A stretch of 64,000 bases of DNA from Nocardioides deserti (GTDB lineage: Bacteria > Actinomycetota > Actinomycetes > Propionibacteriales > Nocardioidaceae), in NCBI RefSeq assembly GCF_014266025.1, contig NZ_JACMYC010000002.1:1-64000 (forward strand), in the 5' to 3' direction. The notes under the pieces were generated by a model. It ran no database searches. It worked only from the letters and a program-made list of their open reading frames with translations, and was not told the origin of the DNA. The position numbers and the translations under genes are program-made. Below are positions 45,326 to 54,735 of the stretch, in pieces; positions within the stretch are counted from its first letter, which is position 1, and each line of letters opens with the position of its first letter.

Positions 45326-46260
45326 TTCGAATACCTCCACGAGACGTTGTAGGCGGCACGCTGTCACCTACACGAGCGGCTGGGGCGCGTGAGCTAGACC
45401 ACTCTTCATCACCCGTCTTTAGGCCCTACCGTTTTAGGCTTCTGCATCCCTTGTCCACGCCACCGATTGATCCCGCAGATTCCGGCGCACAGTGTGGAGC
45501 GAGAACGGAGCGGGAGTCCGGTCAGACTTTTCGTTTCAGGCAGCGCTTGCCGCGTAGTGACTCTGCAGCACTCGCGGACATAGTGCGAGATTGAGAATTC
45601 GAACGCATACGCTGCTTGAGCGAAGGCGCCGGGGTCAGCGGATCCGGCTCTTGGAGGTGCAAGCGCCCCCGGGCCGGCCGCAACGAGCCCCTCCATGCTT
45701 GGGGCGCTAGCACCGGGTACACCCCGGTCGGGGTCCCGCTGCCCCGGGAATGCGCTCAATGGGTGCCTGTCGAGCGGTCAGTCGCGAGCCCCGTACGACG
45801 GGACGACGACGCGGCAGCAGGAAGAGCCGTCGAACCATCAGCCCGGTGCGCCGCGAACGCGCAGCCTTGGCGCATCCGGCGGAGCGTTCACAGGCGGCGG
45901 ATCGGCGGCGTTCCTTCGACCGCCGGGCAGCGTCGCATGTCGGAGCACTCGGGCACCCGAGACCAGCCCGGCCTCGTCGAAACCGTGTCACGGGCAACAC
46001 GCGTCCGGTTTCGCCTCCTCGGCGCCGAGTACGCCGGTGTGCGCATCTGCCGACGAGTTCTTCGGCATGCCGGCCAGACGGAGCGCTGACACGTCGCTGC
46101 CGCGGGGTCACCACCGCTGGTTTGCGGCGACCGCGGGAGTTGTCGCTCCGCTGGACCCGATCCCGGCCGCGGTCCGTCTGACCTCCGCTCGCAAGGTGCC
46201 GGCTCCGTGTGCGAGGTCCATCGCTGTGAGTCGCGAAGCCGACGTTCTGCAACTGGAACC
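45326..46260. other. Gap without a supported gene
   Basis: About 935 bp. Frames on both strands are Arg/Pro/Ser-rich shadows of one another with no motif or ribosome site. I see nothing reliable. Confidence 0.45.
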
Positions 46261-46294
46261 GTGCCGGGGTAGGGCACGTGCCCTACCCCGGCAC
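46261..46294. terminator. Perfect 34-bp palindrome
   Basis: GTGCCGGGGTAGGGCAC followed directly by its exact reverse complement, with no spacer. It lies 52 bp past the stop of the minus-strand gene at 46,346, where a terminator would be expected; as a perfect palindrome it could also bind a dimeric protein. Confidence 0.6.
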
Positions 46295-46345
46295 AGCCGG
46301 CGGCTGACCGGCGCAGAGTCCGTCGGCAGCTCTCGGTGGGGAGGA

Positions 46346-46807
46346 TCAGACGAACGGGTTGTTCTTGAACCCGGACGGCGTCGAGTACCCAGCCGCGGCC
46401 CCGCTCGGATGAACCAGCTGGATTACGACCCGCAGGTCCTTGATGTCGTGGTCGCGGCTCACCGTGCCGCTGAACGGACCTGGGATCCCGTCGCCGCATC
46501 CGCTGCGGTCCCAACCCTTGATTTCCGTCACGCGCGTGGCGTTGCTGGGAGTCGTCATCGCGAAGTAGACCTCCACTTCGAGACCGTCACCGTTCCCGGC
46601 GCTGTTGCACTGGTCGACGACGCGGAGATCGAACGTGAACGATCGCTTTCCGGTGAAGTCCACGTTCCCGTAGGCGCGGCCCCCGCCTCCGTTTGGGCCG
46701 ACGACGGAGAAGTCGAATCCCTGGGGAGCGGCCCCCGCCGGGGGAACGAGGAGTACGCCGGCGATCAGCGCCACGACCAAAACAGAAACACGCAGTAGAT
46801 GCCTCAA
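46346..46807 (-). CDS. Small secreted protein, unknown function
   Basis: 153 residues from the TTG at 46807, after the strong site GGAGGGAAACTC. Signal peptide RHLLRVSVLVVALIAGVLLV cleaving near GAAPQ. The mature part is beta-rich with two Cys (DQCNSAGNGDG and RSGCGDGIPG) that probably pair, and ends in a hydrophobic-polar tail. No family recognised. Its composition suggests an extracellular beta-sandwich. Confidence 0.7.
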   Translation of the reverse strand: MRHLLRVSVLVVALIAGVLLVPPAGAAPQGFDFSVVGPNGGGGRAYGNVDFTGKRSFTFDLRVVDQCNSAGNGDGLEVEVYFAMTTPSNATRVTEIKGWDRSGCGDGIPGPFSGTVSRDHDIKDLRVVIQLVHPSGAAAGYSTPSGFKNNPFV

Positions 46808-46958
46808 GAGTTTCCCTCCGAGATTGGGCAGGTGACTAGACCCGTAGTTAGTACCACGTCTTTACTCGGCGGGAAAGAGCCCGTCGACTCTGACTTCGAA
46901 TAGTCCCTTGGCAGCGGAGGGCCAGCCGGCGGAGGGGGGTGATGGTTAGACTCCGCGC

Positions 46959-47531
46959 ATGCGTCCTCGGGCACTTCAAGCAGCCCTATTGCTTCTGACT
47001 TCTGTCACCCTCACGGCGTGCGGGGGCTTCGGAACGGTGTCTGGGACCGGCGACAAGGGCTTCATTGCCGGCGACGGCGTGGTGCAGGTGTTGCCGAAGG
47101 AGGACCGCGAGCGTCCTGGTGAGCTCTCTGGAGATACCTTGGACGGCGATGAACTGGCACTGTCCGACTTTGCGGGCAAGATCGTCGTCGTCAACGTGTG
47201 GGGATCGTGGTGCGGACCCTGCCGGGCCGAGGCGCCGGCATTGGCGGATGCCGCGGCAGACCTCGCAGAGGACGACGTCCGGTTCCTCGGCGTGAACCTG
47301 CGCGAAAGCAGCGTCGAGAACGCGCGAGCTTTCGCGCGCGAGTTCTCCATCCCGTATCCGAGCATCGTCAACGACGGTGACACCCTGCTCGCGTTCGCGG
47401 GCACCTTGCCGGTCCAGTCGGTGCCTACTACGGTGGTCGTCGACGAGGAAGGGTTGGTTGCCGCCCGAGTGTTGGGCGAAGTCAGTCGGAGTACACTCGT
47501 CGGCATCGTCGACGAGGTTCGTGACCGCTAG
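46959..47531 (+). CDS. TlpA/ResA-like thioredoxin lipoprotein (copy 1)
   Basis: 190 residues. Lipobox LTAC (Cys21); a short spacer GTGDKGFIAGDGVVQVLP; then the AhpC/TSA-Redoxin fold with VVNVWGSWCGPCRAE (Cys85, Cys88) and VQSVPTTVVVDEEG (cis-Pro). Extracytoplasmic disulfide reductases of this type keep substrates such as apocytochromes or metal-binding Cys reduced. It is a paralogue of the gene at 51,392 (same GTGxKGFIxGDGxVxVLP spacer) but stands alone here. Confidence 0.9.
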   Translation: MRPRALQAALLLLTSVTLTACGGFGTVSGTGDKGFIAGDGVVQVLPKEDRERPGELSGDTLDGDELALSDFAGKIVVVNVWGSWCGPCRAEAPALADAAADLAEDDVRFLGVNLRESSVENARAFAREFSIPYPSIVNDGDTLLAFAGTLPVQSVPTTVVVDEEGLVAARVLGEVSRSTLVGIVDEVRDR

Positions 47532-47681
47532 GATTCGGCAGCGCAGTCTTCAGTCCGGCGGACCGTGCGCTCTTTCCGTCCTGTTCGTCCTGGTGGTGGC
47601 GCCAGCGGACACGCCGCATCCCCGATCCGCCCCGGCGCTGGGACCTCCTCGGCCTCCTGGACCGCAGCGCCTGAGGGTGGC

Positions 47682-48230
47682 TTACTCGCGTACCGACCGG
47701 ACCGTGGCCCGGTCGTCGTCGCAGCGGCCTCGGCCTCCGGCCGAGGCGTGGGCGTAGAGCTCGCGTGCTCGGGCGTGAGCCTCGATCGGGGTGCGATCCA
47801 ACACGGCCTTCACCAGGCGGCCGAGGAATGGGCCGACGGCCAGTTCCCCGGCGGTTTCCTTCTCGAGTCGTAGGCGGCAGTCACCGTTGCGCCCTCGCTC
47901 CTCGTCCCAGTCGACCACGACCACCGCCGAGGCGTCGTACCCCGCCGGGTCCGATCCCAGTTTCGTCACGAGGTCTAGGAGCCGATCAGCCGACCGGGGC
48001 GACTTGTCCATCGCTTGTTTGCGGATGACCAAGACGTATCCGATCGCGGCGAGTGGGTGACGTCCACGCAGGTTGTGCGCGTCGCCGTAAGACTCCTCGA
48101 CCCGGTTCAAGGCGTTGTTGGCCAGCGACGAACCGAGGCGCTTCGTGGAGACCATCAACTCTGGACCGCGGGCCCGCTGAGCGATGAGTACGTCAATCTG
48201 TTTGTAGTAGGCCTTTCCGAGGACGCGAGC
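47682..48230 (-). pseudogene. 5'-truncated PD-(D/E)XK-type endonuclease gene
   Basis: About 180 codons of good sequence: YYKQIDVLIAQRARGPELMV, then STKRLGSSLANNALNRVEES and LRGRHPLAAIGYVLVIRKQA, ending with a normal stop at 47,682. It resembles a family of actinobacterial restriction-like nucleases in which QIDVLI...STK is the D...(x)xK active site. The N-terminus is lost at about 48,230, where an oppositely oriented gene piece begins. Confidence 0.5.
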
Positions 48231-48863
48231 CTCGGCCGACACGACTCCCATCGGATCTACTACGACCTCGTCAAGGGGCGCCTGCAGGTCATCGACAAGT
48301 TCGAGACTCTCGTGGCAGGCGACAACAAGGAAGCGGTGCTGCAGAAGTACATCTTCGAGCACCTCTGGCTGCTGGACCCCGGCTGGGACAAGGCGACCGT
48401 CCCAGTCATGGAACAGGCCGTATCCAAGTTGATTCAGAAGCAGGGTGTGCCCAAGGACAGGTTCGACATCAAGTACCGCGTCTCGGGCACCAACCATGTC
48501 GTCGTCGAACTGAAGCGGTCGAACCGGAAGGTCTCGACGGCTGCCCTGATCGAACAGATCAACAAGTACCGCTACCCCATCTTGGGGTTCCTCAAGGACA
48601 CCGAAGGCACCGACGTCGAACTACAGACCGTCTGCCTCGTCGGCGAGGATCTGTCCGACTGGAAACACGAAGGCGGACGCGAAGCGTCGCGGCAGCAACT
48701 GGCGGCGATCAACGCACGAGTCGTCAAGTACGACAAGCTCATCAAGGACGCGAAGCAGTCCTACGAGGAGTACCTGGATGCCCACAAGAAACTCGGCACG
48801 GTCCGCGAGGTGCTCGCGGCTATCGAGGACGCGCTCGGTGCCGCCCAACCTGGCTCTGACTGA
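48231..48863 (+). pseudogene. 5'-truncated nuclease/ATPase-associated gene (C-terminal part)
   Basis: About 210 codons: HRIYYDLVKGRLQVIDKFET, LQKYIFEHLWLLDPGWDKAT, RFDIKYRVSGTNHVVVELKR, then a helical end and a normal stop. The pair FDIKYR...VVVELKR fits a PD-(D/E)XK nuclease core (D...ExK). It looks like the C-terminal module of large GHKL-ATPase or Shedu-type defence proteins; the N-terminal module and start codon are missing. It begins head-to-head with the other nuclease remnant. Confidence 0.55.
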
Positions 48864-49437
48864 CCGAGCGGCGTCTGTGCTCCGCACGTAGACGGACCCG
48901 ACGAGGACTACAGCGAGACAATCGGGGGCAACGCCGCGCGCCGAATATCCGCCGCGCTCGCCCTTGCAACTCGCGCAGCACCGGTCGGTCCATCGAGCAG
49001 GTGCAATCCGTTCCCTCGTGACATGCGCGATGTCGGGGACGGACCGCGAGACGGTGTCTCGCATGCTAGCCACCGCCGCGGTGCGACGACGCCACAGCCG
49101 GTTCTGAGCGGTTTCGAGCCCTGCCCGGACTCCGCTGCCCGGTGAACGAGGCGCTAGCCCGCTCACCGGCACGCCCCCGGGCCTGGCGGCGCAAGGACTG
49201 CGCCGGGCGGGGATCCATGCGGGTTGCTACCCGGCGCGTACTCATCGTCAGGATGGCTATCAGCAAGGCGCTGCCGATCCGATCCGGGACGTCGCGCCGG
49301 TTGATCGCCTCGCCTTCGACCGCCTCGAAAGACACGTGCGGGCGTCGCGGAGGTCCTTCGGTTCGCTACCGAAGTCGTGCCGTCAGCGCGTGGCGCAGTG
49401 GCACGGCTACGACGGTTCATCCGTCGTGCATGCCAGC
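48864..49437. other. Gap with a possible Crp/Fnr-type remnant
   Basis: No complete gene. Around 48,990-49,107 the plus strand encodes AIRSLVTCAMSGTDRETVSR followed by ML and a stop after 13 more residues. This resembles the recognition helix of Crp/Fnr regulators (xxxGxSRETVSRxL). The sensor domain is absent. Confidence 0.35.
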
Positions 49438-49779
49438 TCAGCGGCGAAGGACTTCGAGAAGGTTGCGGATGTGTGGGCGAAACCTTCGCAGTAAATCGTA
49501 GGACTGGTCCGCTCCTACTCCGGTCCGGTCCGGCGGCACGACAGCGAGTTGAATCTCTCCCAAGAGTGGGCGGAGCCCCTCCAACGCCGATTCGGTCAAG
49601 GCGACGTCGTAGCGGGACAGCGGCGCATCCGTGGCCCCTGCGAGGTTGTTCTCCAGTTGCCGGATCTCGGCGCGCACGTCCTCGGCCAGACCCACGAGTC
49701 GGGGGTCTCTGCTGACCATCTCGGACAACGCCGTCTCGAGGTCACGCAACAGAGCTTCGACGTCGGCGTACTTACTCAA
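49438..49779 (-). CDS. Hypothetical acidic helical protein
   Basis: 113 residues from a TTG at 49779 with GAAGGGGATCAC before it. Composition is that of a real soluble helical protein (YADVEALLRDLETALSEMVS; LAEDVRAEIRQLENNLAGAT; LLRRFRPHIRNLLEVLRR). No family recognised. It is divergent from the next gene with only 29 bp between starts, so the two may be a regulated pair. Confidence 0.6.
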   Translation of the reverse strand: MSKYADVEALLRDLETALSEMVSRDPRLVGLAEDVRAEIRQLENNLAGATDAPLSRYDVALTESALEGLRPLLGEIQLAVVPPDRTGVGADQSYDLLRRFRPHIRNLLEVLRR

Positions 49780-49808
49780 GTGATCCCCTTCGTTCCGACA
49801 CTGGGGAC

Positions 49809-50330
49809 ATGCTGCCAGCTGCTGCCCTCAATCGAACCGTCGAAGTTCTGGCCTCCGCGGGACTGCCCGTCACTTCTGGCGAGGTCGCGACCCTCGTGTC
49901 GCTGCTGAGCGAGGGATCGTTGGTCGTCGAGGGCACTTGGTCTTCCGGACGCATGGAGTTGGCACGAGAACTCGCCACGCTTGCTGGCGTACCGGTGGTC
50001 TCTACGGTCTACGCCGACCCGGTTCCGATCGACGTCCCCGTGGCCGTCGTCGAGGTACGGGACGGCATGAGCCAAGAGCCGCTCGACGCGATTGCGCTGC
50101 CCGGGTCTAGTTGGACCAAGTTGCGGGTTGAGCCGGCTGCGGCTCCATACGTGGTGCGCGTCATGGACGGCGCCGTCACATCGCATGCCGGGCGACGACG
50201 TCGGGCTCGGCAACGAAGGCACATCTCGACACTTGATTGGGGGCCTGCCGTGAGGTGTCGGGACCAGGGTCGGATTTCCGGCAGCTCACGCCCGACCGCT
50301 GGACAGGGGCGTCACTCTCACTCGCGCTGA
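49809..50330 (+). CDS. Hypothetical protein
   Basis: 173 codons from the ATG at 49809. The first 120 residues look like a normal globular protein (RTVEVLASAGLPVTSGEVAT; VEGTWSSGRMELARELATLA; VPIDVPVAVVEVRDGMSQE). The last 45 are Arg/Ser/His-rich and may be read-through after a frameshift. No family recognised. Confidence 0.45.
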   Translation: MLPAAALNRTVEVLASAGLPVTSGEVATLVSLLSEGSLVVEGTWSSGRMELARELATLAGVPVVSTVYADPVPIDVPVAVVEVRDGMSQEPLDAIALPGSSWTKLRVEPAAAPYVVRVMDGAVTSHAGRRRRARQRRHISTLDWGPAVRCRDQGRISGSSRPTAGQGRHSHSR

Positions 50331-50596
50331 CTGCTCGTCGTCGACGTCGTTGTCATGACGCACACCGTGCGTTCGTTCGTGACCAGCGCAATCACCATCC
50401 CGACCTCAGACCGACGGCGTCACAGCACTTGCTCCCGGATTGACATCAACCGGCGCAGCTTGGTCGCCCCAGGGGCGCTGTCCGGGAGGGACCCGCAAGG
50501 CTCCTCCCGCTGACGGGTTGCGGGGTTCGCGCGGAAGCGATGTGAGCAGCAGGTACCGCGAATGCTTGCAGTGACCGCTCGGTACACTGCACGGCG

Positions 50597-51205
50597 ATGA
50601 CACCCGCCGTGAGCCCCGCTCGCCGGCGGCCATGGACCTTCGCCTTGGCCGGCCGGGGCCTCGTCCTCGTCGCGGCGCTTGCCGGGCTGCTCGCCATGCA
50701 CGGACTCTCCGACCACGCGCTCGGGGTGGGGCACTGCGCCTCGCCTGCGGCTTTGATTACGACGTCGCCCGTTATCGGGTCGAGTGCTGGTCATGTCGAT
50801 GGGGACCCGGACGCGCCGGCGGTAGCTTCCGCGCTGGCGGCTGTCCTTGCATCGAGCTTCGATCTTCCTGCGCCCGCCATCGCCCCGGCCGCGACGGCTC
50901 ATGGGGTGGCGCAGGGAACGTCTGAGGAGGCGGCGCAAGCACTCGGAGCTCTGCTGGCCGCCGCGGTCGACCTGTCGTCCGTCGCCGGCAGCGACGGTCC
51001 CGACAACGGGCTGGCCGGGTTGTGCTTGGCAGTTCTTGCCGCCGCCTTCGCGGCGCTGCTGGTGGGGGTGACCTTCTGGCGGCGCTGGTGGCGCCTGACG
51101 CGCCGCCAGTTCGCAGCGCTGTCGGCGATCGTTGCCGAACTTGGGGCCTCCGTCCGGGTTCCCGCCGGGCCGACCTCTGCGTCCCTGTGCGTCTTCCGCT
51201 GCTGA
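50597..51205 (+). CDS. DUF6153-like membrane protein
   Basis: 202 residues; ATG at 50597 with a TACACT -10-like element 14 bp upstream (very short leader). N-terminal membrane segment GRGLVLVAALAGLLAMHGLS including the LAMHGLSDH signature, a Cys in HCASP, an Ala-rich loop, and a second membrane segment GLAGLCLAVLAAAFAALLVG. This layout fits the small actinobacterial DUF6153 family, often found beside copper or disulfide genes. Function unknown; it lies upstream of the tlpA-ccdA genes. Confidence 0.65.
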   Translation: MTPAVSPARRRPWTFALAGRGLVLVAALAGLLAMHGLSDHALGVGHCASPAALITTSPVIGSSAGHVDGDPDAPAVASALAAVLASSFDLPAPAIAPAATAHGVAQGTSEEAAQALGALLAAAVDLSSVAGSDGPDNGLAGLCLAVLAAAFAALLVGVTFWRRWWRLTRRQFAALSAIVAELGASVRVPAGPTSASLCVFRC

Positions 51206-51391
51206 GCAGCGCACCCATCGCACCGTCATCCTGACCCGCTCGTGCGTACTGGGCCCGCTCGCAACGACCCTGTTGAGCTCGGCCCGGCCAAACGTAGGCG
51301 CGCTCTGCGGCCCGATCCGGGCCGAAGGCGAGGACCTGGCACGTGGACACGTACGCCAGTGGGTCCCAGTCCGACGACTCAAGAGAGCCGC

Positions 51392-52081
51392 ATGCGCCCG
51401 TTCAAGCTCGATCCTTGCCACCCTTCGACACCCACCCCCGCCATCACCGCCGCGTCGGCACCCTTCCGCACGCGATCTAGAACCGAAGGCACGTTCGTCG
51501 CCGCCGTCGCCGTTTTCGCTGGACTCGTGCTCGCCGGTTGCACCCAGACCGAGGGAACTGGCGAGAAGGGCTTCATCTCAGGCGACGGCATCGTCACCGT
51601 CCTGCCCGTCGCCGAACGCGAACCCGTGCCGGACTTGGCCGGGCGTACCCTCGACGGCCAGGCACTGGCGCTCGCCGAGTACGGCGCCGGCAAGACCGTC
51701 GTGATCAACGTCTGGGGCTCGTGGTGCGGACCGTGCCGAGCCGAGGCGGACGACCTCGTCGAAGCCGACGCCGAGCTTCCCGACAACGGCGAGAACGCCG
51801 TTGCGTTCCTCGGCATCAACGTCCGCGATCCCAGTATCGCGGCCGCGGAGGCGTTCGTCCGGGAGTTCGGCATCGCCTACCCGTCGATCGTCGACGAAGG
51901 CGAGGTCCTTCTCGCGTTCAGTGACACGCTGCCCGCAAATGCGATCCCGTCGACCGTCGTCATCGACGACCAGGGCCGGGTCGCGGCCAGCATCATCGGT
52001 GAGACCACGAAGGCCACCCTGGTCGGTGTCGTCGACGAGGTCCAGGCGGGCGGCCGGCCAGATGCGGAGCGAAGCTCATGA
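51392..52081 (+). CDS. TlpA/ResA-like thioredoxin lipoprotein (copy 2)
   Basis: 229 residues from the ATG at 51392. A long N-region precedes the signal core FVAAVAVFAGLVLAGC (lipobox Cys50), so the true start may be later, but no better codon is visible. The spacer GTGEKGFISGDGIVTVLP matches copy 1. Active site VINVWGSWCGPCRAE (Cys112, Cys115) and cis-Pro NAIPSTVVIDDQG. Overlaps ccdA by ATGA: CcdA passes electrons from cytoplasmic thioredoxin to TlpA-type proteins, so the pair is a functional unit. Confidence 0.9.
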   Translation: MRPFKLDPCHPSTPTPAITAASAPFRTRSRTEGTFVAAVAVFAGLVLAGCTQTEGTGEKGFISGDGIVTVLPVAEREPVPDLAGRTLDGQALALAEYGAGKTVVINVWGSWCGPCRAEADDLVEADAELPDNGENAVAFLGINVRDPSIAAAEAFVREFGIAYPSIVDEGEVLLAFSDTLPANAIPSTVVIDDQGRVAASIIGETTKATLVGVVDEVQAGGRPDAERSS

Positions 52082-52875
52082 CCACCAGGACGATTGGCAT
52101 CATGGCCAGCGGGTCGGCGCCGCTGAGCGTCGGCGACTGGTTCCAGGCGACCGCCTTCGACGGCGCCCTGCTCCTAGCCGTCCCAATCGCCACGATCGCC
52201 GGGCTGGTTTCCTTCTTCTCCCCATGCGTCGTGCCGCTCCTACCCGGCTACGTCGCCTACGCGACCGGGCTCTCCGGCGCGGATCTTGAGCACGCCCGCC
52301 GGGGACGAATGGCACTCGGCGGGTTGCTGTTCGTCTCCGGCTTCGCGGCGGTGTTCGTCGCGTTCGGGGCGCTGTTCGGCCAGCTCGGATCCCTGCTGGT
52401 CGAGCACGCGAGCACCATCAACATCGCCCTTGGCTCCGTCACCGTGCTGGTCGGACTCGCCTTCCTTGGCATGTTGCCGTGGCTGCAGCGCGACGTACGC
52501 GTTCACAAAGTCCCCGCTGTCGGGCTCGCCGCAGCTCCCATGCTCGGCGCTCTGTTCGGGCTGGGCTGGACCCCCTGCATCGGACCCACCCTGACCGCCG
52601 TCATGTCGCTCTCCCTCAACCAGGCAACCGCCGGCCGCGGGGCTCTGCTGTCGCTGGCGTACGCCCTGGGACTCGGGATGCCGTTCATCGTCGCCGGCCT
52701 CGCGTTCCGTCGGATGCTCGGTGTCATCGGGTTCGTCCGGCGCCACCAACGCTGGGTGACTCGCGCCGGCGGCCTGATGATGATCGCGGTCGGCGTCCTG
52801 CTCATCACCGGTTACTGGGACCTGTGGGTCAGCTCACTCCGGTCCTGGTCCGCCTCGTTCTACGTGGCCATCTGA
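52078..52875 (+). CDS. ccdA: CcdA/DsbD-like thiol-disulfide transmembrane protein
   Basis: 265 residues and six membrane helices. The electron-carrying Cys are Cys50 in SFFSPCVVPLLPGY and Cys167 in GLGWTPCIGPTLTA, both in the conserved pseudo-symmetric positions. It moves reducing equivalents across the membrane to the lipoprotein TlpA encoded just upstream; the pathway is needed for cytochrome c assembly in related bacteria. Confidence 0.93.
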   Translation: MTTRTIGIMASGSAPLSVGDWFQATAFDGALLLAVPIATIAGLVSFFSPCVVPLLPGYVAYATGLSGADLEHARRGRMALGGLLFVSGFAAVFVAFGALFGQLGSLLVEHASTINIALGSVTVLVGLAFLGMLPWLQRDVRVHKVPAVGLAAAPMLGALFGLGWTPCIGPTLTAVMSLSLNQATAGRGALLSLAYALGLGMPFIVAGLAFRRMLGVIGFVRRHQRWVTRAGGLMMIAVGVLLITGYWDLWVSSLRSWSASFYVAI

Positions 52876-53014
52876 TGACCCACCCCGCGCACCACCCTGC
52901 GCGCCGGTACGCGTCACGCGATCCGGGGACGCATGCCGGCCGTCCAGCCGGTGCAGCTGCTGCTTCTTCACCCATGATCTGCGCCTACCGGCGCGCGAGC
53001 AAGGACCCCACCTC

Positions 53015-53752
53015 ATGACGAAACAACTCAAGCTCTCCCTGACCCTGGCCGGCGCGTTCGCCATCCTCGTCGTCACACTCCTGACCGCCGCGGCGCTGCG
53101 CAGCGACAACTCCACCGACGGTAACGTCACCGACGACGGCAACCTGACCACCACCGGCGAGTCACGCTTGGTCCGCTCCGACAGCCACATCCTCGGCACG
53201 CCTGCCGGCGCGACCCCGAGCTCACCACGTGAAGAAGCAGAACCAGCGGACGCGGTCGAAGCCGTCGGAGACTCGGTGACGTTCGTGGAGTTCCTCGACT
53301 TCGAGTGCGAGGCGTGCCGGTCCGCGTACCCCTTCGTCGAAGAGCTGCGCGCCGAGTACGAGGGTCGAGTCACGTTCGTGGCGCGCTACTTCCCGATGCC
53401 CGGCCACTTCAATGCCGACCGCGCGGCTCGCGCGGTGGAGGCCTCGGCCCGGCAGGGAGCGTTCGAGGCGATGTACCAGCGGATGTACGAGACCCAGGAG
53501 CAATGGGGCGGGCAGCGGGTCCCGCTCGATGACCTGTTCCGCTCCTTCGCCGAGGACCTGAACCTCGACATGGCCGCGTGGGACGCAGCGTATGCCTCCC
53601 GGGCCACGTCAGAGCGGGTCGCGAAGGACGTTGAAGACGGCATCGCACTCGGAGTGCAAGGCACACCGACGTTCTTCATCGACGGCAAACGACTCGAACC
53701 CCGCATCTACGGCGACTTCGCCGATGCACTCGACGCAGCACTCGCGGACTGA
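53015..53752 (+). CDS. DsbA-like thiol oxidoreductase
   Basis: 245 residues. An N-terminal membrane anchor (LTLAGAFAILVVTLLTAAAL) and Ser/Asp-rich linker precede a thioredoxin fold with a helical insertion. Active site FEFLDFECEACRSAYP-type (Cys98, Cys101; CEAC) and cis-Pro VQGTPTFFIDGK. It forms disulfides in exported proteins and is re-oxidised by VKOR, whose gene starts two bases after its stop. Confidence 0.9.
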   Translation: MTKQLKLSLTLAGAFAILVVTLLTAAALRSDNSTDGNVTDDGNLTTTGESRLVRSDSHILGTPAGATPSSPREEAEPADAVEAVGDSVTFVEFLDFECEACRSAYPFVEELRAEYEGRVTFVARYFPMPGHFNADRAARAVEASARQGAFEAMYQRMYETQEQWGGQRVPLDDLFRSFAEDLNLDMAAWDAAYASRATSERVAKDVEDGIALGVQGTPTFFIDGKRLEPRIYGDFADALDAALAD

Positions 53753-53754
53753 CG

Positions 53755-54459
53755 ATGCCTCCACCCATGCCGCGGGCGACGCGCGGACCCCGCCGGGAAC
53801 CCGACCAGGCGGCCGTCCGCTCTGACGTCCCGATCTCGACCCGTGGCCTGCCCGCCGCCCCTGCACCAGCGCAGTTCGCGAGGACGCTGCCGTGGCTGCT
53901 CCTGCTCGGCGGCACCCTCGGCGCATTGGCGGCGTTCGTGCTGACCGTCGAGAAGCTAGCGCTCCTGGCCGATGAGAACTACCTTCCGACATGCAGCATC
54001 AACCCGGTCTTGAACTGCGGCTCGATCATGCGCACCGACCAGGCCGAGCTCTTCGGGTTCCCCAACCCGCTAATGGGCCTGGCGGCTTTCCCGGTCGTTG
54101 CTGCCACGGGAGCCGCGCTGCTCGCCGGGGCCAGGCTCGCACGGTGGTACTGGCTGGGGCTACAGGCCGGTGTCACCTTTGCGGTCGTGCTCGTCGGCTG
54201 GTTGGTCTTCCAGTCGCTGTACCGCATCGGCGCGCTGTGCCCGTACTGCATGGTCGTGTGGGCCGTCACCGTGCCGCTGTTCTGGTACGTCACCTTGACG
54301 AACGTCGATCGCGGACACCTCGGTGCCTGGGCTCGTGACTGCGTCCCCGGGCGGGTCGTGCTCGCCAACCACGGTGTCCTCCTCACCGCCGTCTGCACCC
54401 TCGTGCTGGCGCTTGTCGCCCACCGGTTCTGGGACTACTGGGTCTCCTTCCTCCTTTGA
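53755..54459 (+). CDS. Vitamin K epoxide reductase family protein (VKOR)
   Basis: 234 residues; a Pro/Arg-rich cytoplasmic N-tail, then four or five membrane helices. Loop cysteines Cys80 and Cys88 (CSINPVLNC) and the quinone-side CPYC (Cys162, Cys165) are all present, with the conserved Ser in between. In actinobacteria VKOR replaces DsbB: it re-oxidises the DsbA-like protein and passes electrons to menaquinone. Confidence 0.93.
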   Translation: MPPPMPRATRGPRREPDQAAVRSDVPISTRGLPAAPAPAQFARTLPWLLLLGGTLGALAAFVLTVEKLALLADENYLPTCSINPVLNCGSIMRTDQAELFGFPNPLMGLAAFPVVAATGAALLAGARLARWYWLGLQAGVTFAVVLVGWLVFQSLYRIGALCPYCMVVWAVTVPLFWYVTLTNVDRGHLGAWARDCVPGRVVLANHGVLLTAVCTLVLALVAHRFWDYWVSFLL

Positions 54460-54508
54460 CCGCCGCCCGACCTCGACGCCCGCCACCAGCGCAGGAAAAG
54501 GTGCCGAT

Positions 54509-54549
54509 GACTCGAGGTCCGGCCGGCCCGCACGGCCGGACCTCGAGTC
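54509..54549 (+). terminator. Strong hairpin terminator after the VKOR gene
   Basis: GACTCGAGGTCCGGCCG and CGGCCGGACCTCGAGTC form a perfect 17-bp stem with a seven-base loop, 50 bp after the VKOR stop. It ends the tlpA-ccdA-dsbA-vkor block. Confidence 0.8.
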
Positions 54550-54735
54550 GCCCGCGTCACCGGCAGCCCGTCCAGCGACTGAGGACCAGTTGGGTCGGAC
54601 ACGACCGCGAGGCGGGTCGGGACGAGCAGCCGGCCCAACGGCTGCCCGCCCCTTCGTACGGCAGGGTCACAACCGGACCTCCTCGGGTCCACCCTGGGCC
54701 TAAGCGGCGCAAGGAAAGGGGCGGCTCAGGTCAGT

